Source: G965216695 sp965216695 (GTDB lineage: Bacteria; Pseudomonadota; Gammaproteobacteria; Pseudomonadales; Azotimanducaceae). From it: DNA of 64,000 bases. The DNA is taken from positions 3,410,001-3,474,000 of the forward strand of contig OZ244212.1 of NCBI GenBank assembly GCA_965216695.1. Direction: 5' to 3'. A model generated the notes under the pieces. That model saw only the letters and a list, made by a program, of their open reading frames with translations. It had not been told where the DNA came from and ran no database searches. Of this stretch, positions 1-8,941 are shown one piece after another (the stretch's first letter is position 1; each line of letters begins with the position of its first letter). Both the position numbers and the translations under genes were made by a program.

Positions 1-124
1 ACGGTTTCGTCCGCGGCGTCACAGTCAGCCTGACCTTTTTGACTGACACGCGACCGCGTACCCCGATGGACTCGGCCGTTGACCCTGATGCAGCATAGAG
101 CACACACGCAACGTCAGAGCGAAC

Positions 125-469
125 GTGAACGCCAACGGCAAACCGATGACAGAGTCTACTTCAGAACGCGCCGTGATAGCGGAGTACCCGTTTCACCATC
201 GTCGCAAACGGTTCACCGTCGTCGTCACGGAAGATGGCGCGCTGGAGCTGTACTTGGATGGCTGCCTGCGCAAGCGCCGCGACCGCACCGACCGAGAGCC
301 GCAGTACGTGTGGACGAACGTCGAGCTCGAATGGGAGGAGCATCACTATGTGGAGGTGCGGTACTGGGCGGGTCAACGGCGGCTCGCAATCACCGTGAAC
401 GGCGAGACAGTGAAGGAGATCGAAGCGTTTGGTGAGGCCGCGCCGCAGGCCGGGCGTTGCGATGGTTGA
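125..469 (+). CDS. small protein of unknown function
   Basis: I do not recognise this 114-residue protein. After a short polar leader it is rich in alternating hydrophobic and charged residues (FTVVV, LELYLDG, YVEVRYW, LAITVNG), which suggests a small all-beta fold; no signal peptide or membrane segment is visible. The GTG at 125 is the longest start and an ATG at 146 is an alternative. Its stop codon overlaps the start region of the following PhyH gene (ATG 462, TGA 467-469), which suggests translational coupling and supports it being a real gene. The function is unknown. Confidence 0.6.
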   Translation: MNANGKPMTESTSERAVIAEYPFHHRRKRFTVVVTEDGALELYLDGCLRKRRDRTDREPQYVWTNVELEWEEHHYVEVRYWAGQRRLAITVNGETVKEIEAFGEAAPQAGRCDG

Positions 470-1265
470 GTTTACGGTTGGCGAGGGCCCGGGAAGCACC
501 GGGAACCAGAGCGTACCCGGTTCCGCGCGCGAGGCGTTTGAACGCGACGGCTACATCGTGGTCCGCCAGCTATGTCCGCCATCGCAAGTACGCGCGATGC
601 GCGAGGATGTGCTGCAAGCGCTCGACCCGTTGATTGGGCCGGCAGAACTGGAAGCTGATGTCGGATATCCGGGCGCGCCAGCGGGCGAGGACACGCCCGG
701 CGGTAACACACCGCGCCGGCTGCTCGGAGCCTACGCCCGTAGCGACCATTTCCGCGCCTGGTACACGAGCCCGGTCGTTCGGGCCTGGCTTGGCGAAGTA
801 ATGGACACGCACCAGCTGTGTTTTTCGCAGAATCATCACAATTGTGTGATGACCAAACACCCTGGGTTCAGCAGCGTCACACTCTGGCACCAGGACATAC
901 GCTACTGGTCGTTCGACCGTCCCGAACTCGTGAGTGCCTGGCTGGCGCTGGGTGAGGAGAACACGCACAACGGCGCGCTCCGCGTAGTCCCGGGGTCGCA
1001 CCGCGTACGACTCGATCGCGGCCGTTTCGACCACGCGCTGTTTGTGCGGCCAGACCTTGAACAGAATCGCGAGTTGTTACGCTCGGCGATCGTTGTGGAT
1101 TTGGCGCCTGGCGACGTGTTGTTGTTTCACTGCCGCGCGATCCATGCGGCCGGACGCAACCGTTCGGAAGATGTGAAGTTGTCGGTGGTGGGAACGTACC
1201 ATGCGCTGGACAATCGGCCGATACCGGGCACCCGATCTGCCCAACTCCCCTCGATAGGGTTGTGA
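462..1265 (+). CDS. phytanoyl-CoA dioxygenase (PhyH) family protein
   Basis: A 267-residue member of the PhyH family of non-haem Fe(II)/2-oxoglutarate oxygenases, cytoplasmic enzymes that hydroxylate acyl-CoAs or small metabolites. The typical opening FERDGYIVV is near residue 25. The iron ligands fit WHQD (His and Asp), with the distal His in the FHCRAIHAAG segment; NGALRVVPGSHR is the family's conserved loop. The ATG at 462 is chosen because it overlaps the previous gene by 8 bases and puts the PhyH domain near the N terminus; an upstream in-frame start at 429 would lie well inside that gene. The substrate cannot be read from sequence. Acyl-CoA genes elsewhere in the window are compatible with a lipid substrate, but many bacterial PhyH enzymes act on other compounds. 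Confidence 0.85.
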   Translation: MVEFTVGEGPGSTGNQSVPGSAREAFERDGYIVVRQLCPPSQVRAMREDVLQALDPLIGPAELEADVGYPGAPAGEDTPGGNTPRRLLGAYARSDHFRAWYTSPVVRAWLGEVMDTHQLCFSQNHHNCVMTKHPGFSSVTLWHQDIRYWSFDRPELVSAWLALGEENTHNGALRVVPGSHRVRLDRGRFDHALFVRPDLEQNRELLRSAIVVDLAPGDVLLFHCRAIHAAGRNRSEDVKLSVVGTYHALDNRPIPGTRSAQLPSIGL

Positions 1266-1308
1266 CCCTCGCCGTGACCTTTCGTCCGGGCCACGCAGGA
1301 GAGCCGGC

Positions 1309-1908
1309 GTGAACGACTCAGAAAAGGGCTCAGAAAAAGGCTCTGGAAACGATGTAGAAAACGACTTCGCGAGTGCGATGGCCGATGTGCGTCCGCTCGC
1401 GGACAGTCACAGCCGGCGCACATCGCGGCGTCGTAAGCTCGATAACGTAACGGCACGCGCTCGTCGGGATGCTGCGGAAGGCGTCGATGAGACATCCGAG
1501 CAGGCGGACGGATTCCAGGAGTTGTCGTTAGCCGAAGTCGAGCAGGTAGCGCCCAACGCAGAACTCTGCTGGCACGAACCCGGGGTTCAACCGCAGGTAC
1601 TCGCCCGGCTGCGCAGCGCCGACTTCGATGTGCGCGGCGAATTGGATCTGCATGGAAAGACGGTTGCCGAGGCCCGCGATGCGCTCGCGAGCTTTTTGTC
1701 TTTTGCTCGGGAAAACGCGTACCGCTGCGTGCTCATCGCCCACGGCCGTGGCGAGCGAAGCGACACCCCGGCGCGATTGAAAAGTTACGTTGCGCACTGG
1801 TTACGGCAGCTGGACAGCGTCATCGCCTTCGTCAGCGCACAACCGCGGCACGGCGGAACCGGCGCTGTGTACGTGCTGCTACGGCGGCAGCGCGACGCGA
1901 AACGGTAA
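1309..1908 (+). CDS. Smr domain protein
   Basis: 199 residues. The N-terminal half is charged and probably flexible; the C-terminal half (about 110-195) is an Smr domain like that of MutS2 and the stand-alone SmrA/SmrB proteins. The diagnostic motifs are LDLHG, HGRGE (the HGxG motif) and the terminal GGTGAVYVLL. Smr domains are nicking nucleases; SmrB-type proteins cleave mRNA at collided ribosomes. The start is GTG 1309, preceded by a GGAGAG ribosome-binding site. It lies 43 bases after the PhyH gene on the same strand, with no obvious functional link. Whether it belongs to the SmrA or SmrB group needs a phylogeny. Confidence 0.87.
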   Translation: MNDSEKGSEKGSGNDVENDFASAMADVRPLADSHSRRTSRRRKLDNVTARARRDAAEGVDETSEQADGFQELSLAEVEQVAPNAELCWHEPGVQPQVLARLRSADFDVRGELDLHGKTVAEARDALASFLSFARENAYRCVLIAHGRGERSDTPARLKSYVAHWLRQLDSVIAFVSAQPRHGGTGAVYVLLRRQRDAKR

Positions 1909-1931
1909 CCCGGTAGTCGCCAGCGGCGGTG

Positions 1932-3035
1932 TCACAGGCGGCCCTTGTTCAGATCCAGATCCCCGCGTGAGACGTTCATCAGCAGCACGTCGGTCAAACC
2001 CTCCGTCATCCGCAGGGACCGCACAGTTCGGTACAGGCGTTCCAGCGGATGCCCAACCGCGAGCGCCGAGCCCCCGATCAGCTGCATCGCACCGTCCACG
2101 ATATCGCTGACCGCTTCGGTGGCGAACACCTTCGCTGCGATGCACTCGTTCACGTGGTTGTCGGGACCGTCCGTAATGCGCGCTGAGCGATACAGCACAC
2201 TGCGTGCGGCGTAGGCTTTGACGCGCAGCGCGCCATACCGCAACCGAACGTTTTCCCGATTGCCGCGGGGCTTACCTGACCGGTCGACCTGCGTCAGATG
2301 GCTGCGCAGAAGCCGCAGCACGAAACGCATGGTACCCACGCATTGCGCAGCGATCGCCAGCCGTGTGTCACCGATCTGGCCGAGCGCGCGCGGTAGGCCT
2401 TCGCCCGGCTGACCGATCAGCCGGGTGGAAGGCACCCGGACGGCGTCGAAACGGATCACCGCGTGATGACTGCCGTCCAGCGAGTGAAACACCTCTTCGA
2501 TAACGACGCCGGGCAGCGTCGTGTCGATTGCGAAAAGTGCCGGGGCACCATCGATGCGTGCCAGGGTGTTCACGAAATCGGCGTCGCGCCCGCCCGTTAC
2601 GTAGGATTTGGTACCGTGAACCTGGTAGTGATCGCCGCGCGGATCCGCAACGGTGGGTGCCGACGAATCCCGTTCCGTGAAGCCGAATGCGGCCCGCTTT
2701 GTACCGGCCATCAATGGGTCGAGGCATTCCCGGGCCAACACTCCAGTTGCGTTTGCGAGGACGCCGGGGCCGGGGCCCAGCACGAATCCCGCGTGCGGTG
2801 CATCCTCCGCGGCCAGCGCTTCGCGCACAATCGTCAGCTCCACCGCGCCCGCTGCTGTGCCTCCGTGTTCCACGGGTTGCGTCATTGGGAAAAGACCCGC
2901 GCGCCGAGCGGCGGCTACCACCTCGTCGCGCGCCTCGACGGCCGGCCACGATCGCCGGGGTTCCAGTTCGTCCCTGGCAAACGCGGTGACGCGTTCGGCA
3001 AGCGCGACCTGGGTGGGGGTCAGGGATTCGGGCAT
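1932..3035 (-). CDS. acyl-CoA dehydrogenase family protein
   Basis: 367 residues with the acyl-CoA dehydrogenase fold: N-terminal helical domain, a middle beta domain (FGFTERDSSAPT, then GTKSYVTGG) and a C-terminal helical domain ending RMTEGLTDVLL, where the Glu sits at the position of the usual catalytic base. These FAD enzymes introduce the alpha-beta double bond in acyl-CoAs. The ATG at 3035 (MPESLTPTQ) is preferred because it lies just after the stop of the upstream membrane-protein gene (ending at 3049); a longer start would overlap it. The two genes probably form an operon. The second half of the sequence departs from standard fatty-acid enzymes, so the substrate is open. Confidence 0.85.
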   Translation of the reverse strand: MPESLTPTQVALAERVTAFARDELEPRRSWPAVEARDEVVAAARRAGLFPMTQPVEHGGTAAGAVELTIVREALAAEDAPHAGFVLGPGPGVLANATGVLARECLDPLMAGTKRAAFGFTERDSSAPTVADPRGDHYQVHGTKSYVTGGRDADFVNTLARIDGAPALFAIDTTLPGVVIEEVFHSLDGSHHAVIRFDAVRVPSTRLIGQPGEGLPRALGQIGDTRLAIAAQCVGTMRFVLRLLRSHLTQVDRSGKPRGNRENVRLRYGALRVKAYAARSVLYRSARITDGPDNHVNECIAAKVFATEAVSDIVDGAMQLIGGSALAVGHPLERLYRTVRSLRMTEGLTDVLLMNVSRGDLDLNKGRL

Positions 3036-3048
3036 ATTCCGGTGCGTC

Positions 3049-3444
3049 TCAAACGGCCAATGCGGCCAACAGTGCAACGATCAACAGCAACCCGATTACC
3101 AGCGTCGCCGTTGCGTAGAGCAGCCAGCTTTCCCGCCTTGCGCCGCTCACAACCAGCGCTTCCACCTCCTCTGCAGACAGCGTACTGGTGCGCGAGGTCA
3201 GGCGGTAGCGTGTCAGGCCGTCGGGGCGCCGGGGCAACTTCACGAACAGCTCCGGCGTCTGCTGTAATCGCGCGTTCACCTCGTGGAGTCCGAGGCGCGC
3301 GTGCCGCGCCACCTGATTGGGGTGAAGCGCCTGGTTGGGGTGATCCACGAAGCACTGATACATGTCCAACAGCTGGTTCACTTTGCCGCGAAAACGAAAC
3401 GACAGCGGTATGAACCCGAGCATCATAGTTGGCGGCGTCCCCAC
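3049..3444 (-). CDS. small membrane-anchored protein of unknown function
   Basis: 131 residues that I cannot assign. The N-terminal part is soluble and basic; the last 25 residues (WLLYATATLVIGLLLIVALLAALAV) form a single hydrophobic segment, so this looks like a tail-anchored protein. The longest start is GTG 3444; ATGs at 3426 and 3423 (MMLGFIPLSF) are equally plausible and have a weak GGGGA upstream. It precedes the acyl-CoA dehydrogenase by 13 bases on the same strand, so the pair is likely cotranscribed. Confidence 0.6.
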   Translation of the reverse strand: MGTPPTMMLGFIPLSFRFRGKVNQLLDMYQCFVDHPNQALHPNQVARHARLGLHEVNARLQQTPELFVKLPRRPDGLTRYRLTSRTSTLSAEEVEALVVSGARRESWLLYATATLVIGLLLIVALLAALAV

Positions 3445-3457
3445 GCGATCATGCGTG

Positions 3458-4423
3458 TCATGTTACCGCACAGACGGGCCGTCGACCGGTAACGATGGCA
3501 CGCAGAGGCGCTGGGTACCCTTCAACGGTGCGTTTGTGATTCGCGGGATCCAGGGCCGCCGCCAGAGACTCGAAAGTCATCCAGTCCGTGGACCGCTGTT
3601 CGCGGGTGGTGGTCGGCGTGGCGTCGATGCAGCGGACGTCGACGCAGCCGTGGTCTGCGAGCCACCGCTCGAGATCCTCTATCGCGGGCACATACCAGAC
3701 GTTACGCATACGCGCGTAGCGTTTCGCGGGCGCGAAACCCGGATCTGCCACCAGGCTTTCGACAACGATCTGCCCGCCGGGCCGGGTGTGCCGGTACAAC
3801 CGTTCGATGTGTTCGCGGGGATCCCGGCGATGGTAGATCACGCCCATGCTGAACACGCAATCGAAACGGCTTTCCGGCAATTCCTCAATGCCGAACGGCA
3901 GAACCCAGTTTGGCGTGTCGGGAAACCACCGCGCAATGGCCAGGTGCTGCATCGCAAAGAGCAGCGTGGGATCTACGCCAACGACCGACGCCGCACCGGC
4001 TTCGAGCATGCGCCAGCCGAAATAGCCGTTGCCGCAGCCAACATCCAGCACATCCAGGCCCTCGAGGTGGATCGCGCCGTGCAGACGCTGCCACTTCCAA
4101 TCGGATCGCCATTCGCTGTCGATGGCAACACCAAACAGTTCGAACGGTCCTTTGCGCCAGGGCATCAGCTGCCGAAGAGCCCGTTCGAGCGCTCGTTGGT
4201 CGGCCGCAGTGGCCTCGCCTTCGACGGTGACGCGGTCGCCCCAGGACGACGCGCCGGGTATGAGGTCAGGCAGGTCCAACAGCGCCTGGCGCCAGCGGCC
4301 GTAGTCGCCGTGGCGTTTGCGGCTGAATCGTTCGGGCGTGGTCTCTGCCAGCGGTGTCAGTCCAGGGTGGCGAGCCGCAAGGGTCCGCCACGACTCCGGT
4401 TGTGCCGGGTCGAATACGGTCAC
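3458..4423 (-). CDS. cmoB: tRNA uridine-34 carboxymethyltransferase CmoB
   Basis: CmoB transfers a carboxymethyl group from carboxy-SAM to 5-hydroxyuridine at tRNA position 34, the last step toward cmo5U. The protein has the usual CmoB length (321 residues, compared with about 323 in E. coli), a CmoB N-terminal region (PWRKGPF, DSEWRSDWKW), the SAM-fold motif VLDVGCGNGYFGWRML and the family segments FSMGVIYHRR and NVWYVPAIEDLERWL. The start is a GTG at 4423 whose last bases form the stop of cmoA (GTGA, 4-base overlap). A much longer in-frame ORF extends upstream but reads through cmoA in another frame and is not coding. Confidence 0.95.
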   Translation of the reverse strand: MTVFDPAQPESWRTLAARHPGLTPLAETTPERFSRKRHGDYGRWRQALLDLPDLIPGASSWGDRVTVEGEATAADQRALERALRQLMPWRKGPFELFGVAIDSEWRSDWKWQRLHGAIHLEGLDVLDVGCGNGYFGWRMLEAGAASVVGVDPTLLFAMQHLAIARWFPDTPNWVLPFGIEELPESRFDCVFSMGVIYHRRDPREHIERLYRHTRPGGQIVVESLVADPGFAPAKRYARMRNVWYVPAIEDLERWLADHGCVDVRCIDATPTTTREQRSTDWMTFESLAAALDPANHKRTVEGYPAPLRAIVTGRRPVCAVT

Positions 4424-5205
4424 GGTTGCACGCGAAACGAAACCCAGTTGAGACACCGGAAGAAGACTTCCACCGATCGAAAGCCTGCATCGTGAAAGCG
4501 CTGCCGGTGTTCGGCTTCGGTGTCGATCTGCATCACCCGTTCCAGCGCGGTGCGTTTTGCTGCAATTTCCAGCTCGCTGTAGCCGTTGGCGCGTTTGAAG
4601 GCGAGATGGGCCTCGTCGTAGCGGGCCTGGGCTTCCGGGTCGTCGTAGCGGATCTTCTCGGAAACCAGGGCCGAACCTCCGGGCAGCAACGCGTTGTGGA
4701 TGCGTGTGAGTAACGGCGCACGCGCGTCGCGCGCAACGAACTGCAGCACGTAGTGGAGCGTCACGAGCCGCGCCGGTTGTAACGCAAGCTGTGTGATGTC
4801 GGCCTCCACGAAGCGCACGCGCGGGTCGGTGAGCGTGCGGCGTGCCCGGTCGAGCATTGCCGGGGCGGCGTCGACCGCAATCACGCTGCAGTCGAAGCCC
4901 CTCGGCAGTGTCGCCAGCAGCGCCGCAGATCCGGCGCCGAGCGAACAACCGAGGTCGTAGATTCGATCGCCGGGCTGCACGGCGGTTGCGCCGAGGTGCG
5001 CGGCGACGTCGAGCAGCAGCGCATAGCCGGGTACCGAGCGGGAGATCATGTCGGGGAACACGTCGGCCACGCGCGTATCGAACTGGAAATCCGTGACTGG
5101 GGTCGACGGATCACGGTAGATGCGGTCCACGCCGTCGCCGGCGTGGTCTGTTGGGGGCTCGTCGATCGCGGTCACGGTGGCTTCGGTTTTTGCGGCGGCC
5201 GTCAT
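4420..5205 (-). CDS. cmoA: carboxy-S-adenosyl-L-methionine synthase CmoA
   Basis: CmoA makes carboxy-SAM from SAM and prephenate, the donor used by CmoB for wobble uridine modification. The 261-residue protein matches E. coli CmoA along its length: FDTRVADVFPDMISRSVPGY, the SAM motif IYDLGCSLGAGS, and FKRANGYSELEI. It has a slightly longer N-terminal leader than E. coli. It is the first gene of a two-gene operon and its TGA overlaps the cmoB GTG by 4 bases. The ATG at 5205 is divergent from ppk1, with about 95 bases between the starts. Confidence 0.95.
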   Translation of the reverse strand: MTAAAKTEATVTAIDEPPTDHAGDGVDRIYRDPSTPVTDFQFDTRVADVFPDMISRSVPGYALLLDVAAHLGATAVQPGDRIYDLGCSLGAGSAALLATLPRGFDCSVIAVDAAPAMLDRARRTLTDPRVRFVEADITQLALQPARLVTLHYVLQFVARDARAPLLTRIHNALLPGGSALVSEKIRYDDPEAQARYDEAHLAFKRANGYSELEIAAKRTALERVMQIDTEAEHRQRFHDAGFRSVEVFFRCLNWVSFRVQP

Positions 5206-5261
5206 TATCGCCGAAGTGCCGGTCTGGATGTGCGGTCACACGCGGCCGGCCGATCGCGCGC

Positions 5262-5267
5262 TATACT
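5262..5267 (+). promoter_or_regulatory. possible -10 element of ppk1
   Basis: A TATACT hexamer lies 33 bases before the proposed TTG start of ppk1, a sensible distance for a -10 box with a short leader. No good -35 hexamer is visible 17 bases upstream, so this is only a weak candidate. Confidence 0.3.
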
Positions 5268-5300
5268 TCACGGCCCACTTGCCCGGCTGCCCGACCCGCA

Positions 5301-7376
5301 TTGGAACGCACACCCGACGTTAACGATCTGACCAACTCCGCGTTGTACATCAACCGGGAACTATCGCTGCTCGAGTTCAATCGGCGGGTGCTGGCGCAAG
5401 CCGAGGACGAAGACCTGCCGCTGTTGGAGCGGCTGCGCTTTCTGTGTATCTCCTCACTCGTGCTCGACGAATTTTTCGAGATCCGCGTCGCCGGGCTGAA
5501 GCAGCAGGAAGTACACGGCAGCACGCAGCGCGGACCGGACAACATGTCACCGACCGAACAGCTCAAACACATCCGGGAGGACGCGGCCGAGCTCGTCGCA
5601 TCCCACTATCGCGTCTACAACGACGTGCTGATCGGTAAGCTGGACATTCAGGGCATCCGCATCCTCGCCGAAGAGTCGTGGAACGAACGGCAGCGGCGCT
5701 GGCTCAAGCGTTACTTCAATCGCGAAATCGCGCCCATCGTCAATCCGGTAAGTCTCGACCCGGCCCATCCGTTTCCGGAAGTGCCCAACAAACGGCTCAC
5801 GTTCATCGTCAGCCTGCTCGGCGACGACGCGTTCGGGCGCCGCAATGGGCGCGCAATCCTGCAGGCGCCGCGGGCGCTGCCGCGCGTGATCCAGCTGCCC
5901 GAATCCTGTGCGCAGGGCCCGTACGATTTCATCCTGCTGAGTTCGCTGATCGAAGCCTTTGCCGCGGATCTGTTTCCCGGTCTGGCGGTGGAAGGGTGCT
6001 ACCAGTTCCGGGTAACCCGCAACAGCGACCTGTTTGTGGACGACGAAGAAGTGGACGATCTTCTTCGTGCCCTCGAGGGCGAGCTGTTGACCCGGCACCG
6101 GGGCGATGCGGTGCGCCTGGAGGTCAGCGACGGGTGCCCGCAGGAGCTCGAGGCGTTTCTGGCTGCGCGCTTCCGGCTGAGCAGCCAGGATGTGTTTCAT
6201 TGCGCCGGTCCGGTGAATCTGATGCGCATGTCGGCCATTCCGGATCTCGTGGACCGCCCCGACCTGAAGTTTCCGGGATTCTCACCGGGGCTGCCTGAAC
6301 GGATCGTTACCGCCGCCGATATGTTTGAAGTCATTCGCGGCGGCGATGTATTGCTGCACCATCCGTACGAGTCGTTCGCGCCCTTTGTCGACTTCCTTCG
6401 GCAGGCCGCGGGTGATCCCGACGTACTGTCCATACGGCAAACCCTGTATCGGACCGGACCCGATTCCGCGGTCGTGCAGGCACTCGTGGATGCGGCCAAT
6501 GAAGGTAAGGAAGTGATGGTCGTGATCGAGCTGCGTGCCCGATTCGACGAAGAAGCGAACATTGAGTTGGCCAACCTGCTCCAGGAAGCGGGCGCACAGG
6601 TGGTGTACGGCGTCGTCGGCCACAAAACGCATGCGAAGATGTGCCTGGTGATTCGCCGCGAAGGCCGCTCGTTGCGTCGCTACGTGCATCTGGGTACCGG
6701 CAATTACCACACGCGTACCGCGCGCTTGTACACAGACTATGGCCTGTTTACTTGCGATCAGACGCTCGGCGAGGACGTGCAACAGGTCTTCCAGCAACTC
6801 ACGTCCATGGGCAAGGTCGGCAGGCTGAAAAAAATCCTGCAGTCGCCGTTCACGCTGCACAAGAGCACGATCGCGATGATCGACAACGAAGCGGCGAACG
6901 CTTCGCGGGGTGATCCGGCGCGGATTGTCGCCAAGATGAATTCGCTGATCGAGCCGGAGGTGATTCAGGCGCTGTATCGCGCATCGCAGGCGGGCGTGAA
7001 AGTTGATCTGATCATTCGCGGCGTGTGTTCGCTGCGACCGGGCATCAAAGGGGTTTCGGACAACATCCGCGTGATTTCAGTGGTGGGTCGCTTTCTCGAG
7101 CATACGCGCGTTTCGTATTTCTATAACGGCGGCGACGAGCTGCTCTATCTGTCCAGCGCCGACTGGATGGGGCGCAACTTCTTCAACCGCGTAGAAACCT
7201 GCTTTCCGGTAGAAGACGAGGTGCTTAAGGCGCGCATTCTGAAAGAGTGCGAAACCTACCTCAGCGACAACTGTCAGGCCTGGACGTTGCAGTCCGACGG
7301 GTCGTATCGGCGGCGCAACGCGTCGCAGGACCGGCGGAAGGCAGCCCAGGCGGTGTTGTTGCAGCAGCTGCGTTAA
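5301..7376 (+). CDS. ppk1: polyphosphate kinase 1
   Basis: PPK1 reversibly polymerises the gamma-phosphate of ATP into polyphosphate. From the TTG at 5301 the protein has 691 residues, close to E. coli PPK (688). It shows the N-terminal INRELSLLEFNRRVL motif, the core LLHHPYESF, the autophosphorylated His in GHKTHAKMCL, the following YVHLGTGNYH, and the second conserved His in FLEHTRVSYF, then ELLYLSSADWMGRNFF. No ATG exists near the conserved N terminus, so TTG 5301 is inferred from homology; a TATACT lies just upstream, but no clear ribosome-binding site is visible. It converges on ppx 47 bases downstream, placing synthesis and breakdown of polyphosphate side by side. Confidence 0.94.
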   Translation: MERTPDVNDLTNSALYINRELSLLEFNRRVLAQAEDEDLPLLERLRFLCISSLVLDEFFEIRVAGLKQQEVHGSTQRGPDNMSPTEQLKHIREDAAELVASHYRVYNDVLIGKLDIQGIRILAEESWNERQRRWLKRYFNREIAPIVNPVSLDPAHPFPEVPNKRLTFIVSLLGDDAFGRRNGRAILQAPRALPRVIQLPESCAQGPYDFILLSSLIEAFAADLFPGLAVEGCYQFRVTRNSDLFVDDEEVDDLLRALEGELLTRHRGDAVRLEVSDGCPQELEAFLAARFRLSSQDVFHCAGPVNLMRMSAIPDLVDRPDLKFPGFSPGLPERIVTAADMFEVIRGGDVLLHHPYESFAPFVDFLRQAAGDPDVLSIRQTLYRTGPDSAVVQALVDAANEGKEVMVVIELRARFDEEANIELANLLQEAGAQVVYGVVGHKTHAKMCLVIRREGRSLRRYVHLGTGNYHTRTARLYTDYGLFTCDQTLGEDVQQVFQQLTSMGKVGRLKKILQSPFTLHKSTIAMIDNEAANASRGDPARIVAKMNSLIEPEVIQALYRASQAGVKVDLIIRGVCSLRPGIKGVSDNIRVISVVGRFLEHTRVSYFYNGGDELLYLSSADWMGRNFFNRVETCFPVEDEVLKARILKECETYLSDNCQAWTLQSDGSYRRRNASQDRRKAAQAVLLQQLR

Positions 7377-7423
7377 CCGACCGGGCCGCGTCGGGGACGG
7401 TGTAGCGGCAGCAATTCCGTCGG

Positions 7424-8941
7424 CTACTCGACCTCGACCGTCAACGTGACGTTGGCGGGTGCGATCAGGTCACGTTCCATGTCCAGATCCAGACTCGTTA
7501 ACGGATGCGCTGACATCCAGGTGGCCGGGATTCCGATCGTCAACGTATCGTCCGCGGCGTTCAGCGAGCAGTGCGGGCGCGGCGCACTGGTGCGATCACG
7601 GTGCATGATCACAGCCAGGCGCAGCAATACCGCCAGCCGGGAAATGTGGGTACGGTCCTCGTCGCCGACGAGTTCATCCAGAGAGAACTTCCGCCGGTGT
7701 GCCCGCACGATGGCCGCGATCCGCACCTGGTCCGACGTGGCGAAACCCGGCAGGTGCATGTTCTGCAGCAGATAGCCGCCATGCTTGTGATACTGGCTGT
7801 GTGCGATGTCCATGCCGATCTCGTGCAGGCTGGCTGCCCAGCCGAGCAGCTGGTGGTCCATCGGGTCAAAGAGCTGCCAGTCGCGCGCAACCTGGGCGAG
7901 GAAGTTCAACGCCTGGTCGCGCACGCGCATCGCGTGGGCAACGTCCACGTGATAGCGTTGCATCGCGTCGGATATCGTACGCTCCCGCACGTCGTCCTGT
8001 TGGGCGCGGCCCACCAGGTCGTAGAGCACGCCGTCGCGGAGCGCTCCGCTGGTCGCTTGCAGTTGGTCGATCGACAACGACTCGCAGATGCTGATCAGAA
8101 TTGCGAGCCCGCCAGGAAACACCGGCGCGCGATCCTTCGACAGACCGGGCAGGCTGAGATTTTCGACGCGGTCACAATTCAGAATGGTTTTCTTCAGGCG
8201 CTGCAGCTCGACCGGCGTAATGACGTCGGTAGAAGACGCGGCGCGGATGACGTCGAGCGCGGCGAGTATCGTGCCCGATGCGCCGACCGCTGAATCCCAG
8301 TTGCCGGCCTTGAACTTTTCAGCGATGGGTTCGAGTTCCAACCGCGCCAGGTTTTCGGCCGCTTCGAAGTTGGCCTTGGTGAGTTTGCCGTTGGCGAACG
8401 CGTTGCGCGAGATGGACACACACCCCATCTGCAGGCTGGCGATTTCGCGGGGTTCGAAGCGCTGGCCGATCACCAGCTCCGTGCTGCCGCCGCCGACATC
8501 GATCACCAGCCTCCGGTCTGCGGAATCTTCGATTGCGTGCGACACACCGAGAAAGATGAGCCGCGCTTCTTCGCGGCCCGAGACGATGTCGATGCGGTGC
8601 CCGAGGGCGGCTTCGGCCGCACGCACAAACTCTGTGGCGCGGTTGGCTTTACGCAACGTGTTGGTGCCGACGACGCGCACGTTTTCGGAACGCAATGGGC
8701 GCAGGCGCTGGCCAAAGCGTTCCAGTGACGCCAGCGCGCGCTCGGCGACCTCGGCCGACAGGGAGCCATCTTCGTTCAGCCCGTCGGCGAGGCGGACCAT
8801 ATCCTTAAGGCGGTCAATCACCTGCACTCGCCCATTGTGTTCCTTACCGATCACCAGGTGAAAACTGTTGGAGCCGAGATCCAGGGCGCCGAGCGAGTCG
8901 GCGGCCGTTACAAACGGTGAAGGTGAAGACTCTTCAGCCAA
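7424..8941 (-). CDS. ppx: exopolyphosphatase, Ppx/GppA family
   Basis: A 505-residue Ppx/GppA phosphatase (E. coli Ppx has 513). The N terminus has the actin-like phosphate loop ALDLGSNSFHLVIG, followed by VVGTNTLRKA, GREEARLIFLGV and VIDVGGGSTELVIG; the C-terminal half contains the HD-type region (LLGWAASLHEIGMDIAHSQYHKHGGYLL). It hydrolyses terminal phosphates of polyphosphate or pppGpp; the full length and the ppk1 neighbour favour polyphosphate. The start is inferred as TTG 8941, which overlaps the stop of the upstream peptidase gene by 8 bases; no ATG or GTG fits better. It is the last gene of the lemA - M48 - ppx group. Confidence 0.93.
   Translation of the reverse strand: MAEESSPSPFVTAADSLGALDLGSNSFHLVIGKEHNGRVQVIDRLKDMVRLADGLNEDGSLSAEVAERALASLERFGQRLRPLRSENVRVVGTNTLRKANRATEFVRAAEAALGHRIDIVSGREEARLIFLGVSHAIEDSADRRLVIDVGGGSTELVIGQRFEPREIASLQMGCVSISRNAFANGKLTKANFEAAENLARLELEPIAEKFKAGNWDSAVGASGTILAALDVIRAASSTDVITPVELQRLKKTILNCDRVENLSLPGLSKDRAPVFPGGLAILISICESLSIDQLQATSGALRDGVLYDLVGRAQQDDVRERTISDAMQRYHVDVAHAMRVRDQALNFLAQVARDWQLFDPMDHQLLGWAASLHEIGMDIAHSQYHKHGGYLLQNMHLPGFATSDQVRIAAIVRAHRRKFSLDELVGDEDRTHISRLAVLLRLAVIMHRDRTSAPRPHCSLNAADDTLTIGIPATWMSAHPLTSLDLDMERDLIAPANVTLTVEVE

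Noticed and set aside
1..124. Possible promoter at the window start (TTGAC repeats)
   Set aside because: Several TTGAC hexamers are present but none has a -10 element at 16-18 bases.
2463..3413. Forward ORF of 316 codons opposite the acyl-CoA dehydrogenase
   Set aside because: Antisense to a conserved gene; Arg/Ala-rich and without any recognisable motif.
4424..4948. In-frame extension of cmoB by 175 codons
   Set aside because: It overlaps cmoA in another frame, has no similarity to CmoB and is Arg-rich; the GTG at 4423 gives the correct CmoB length.
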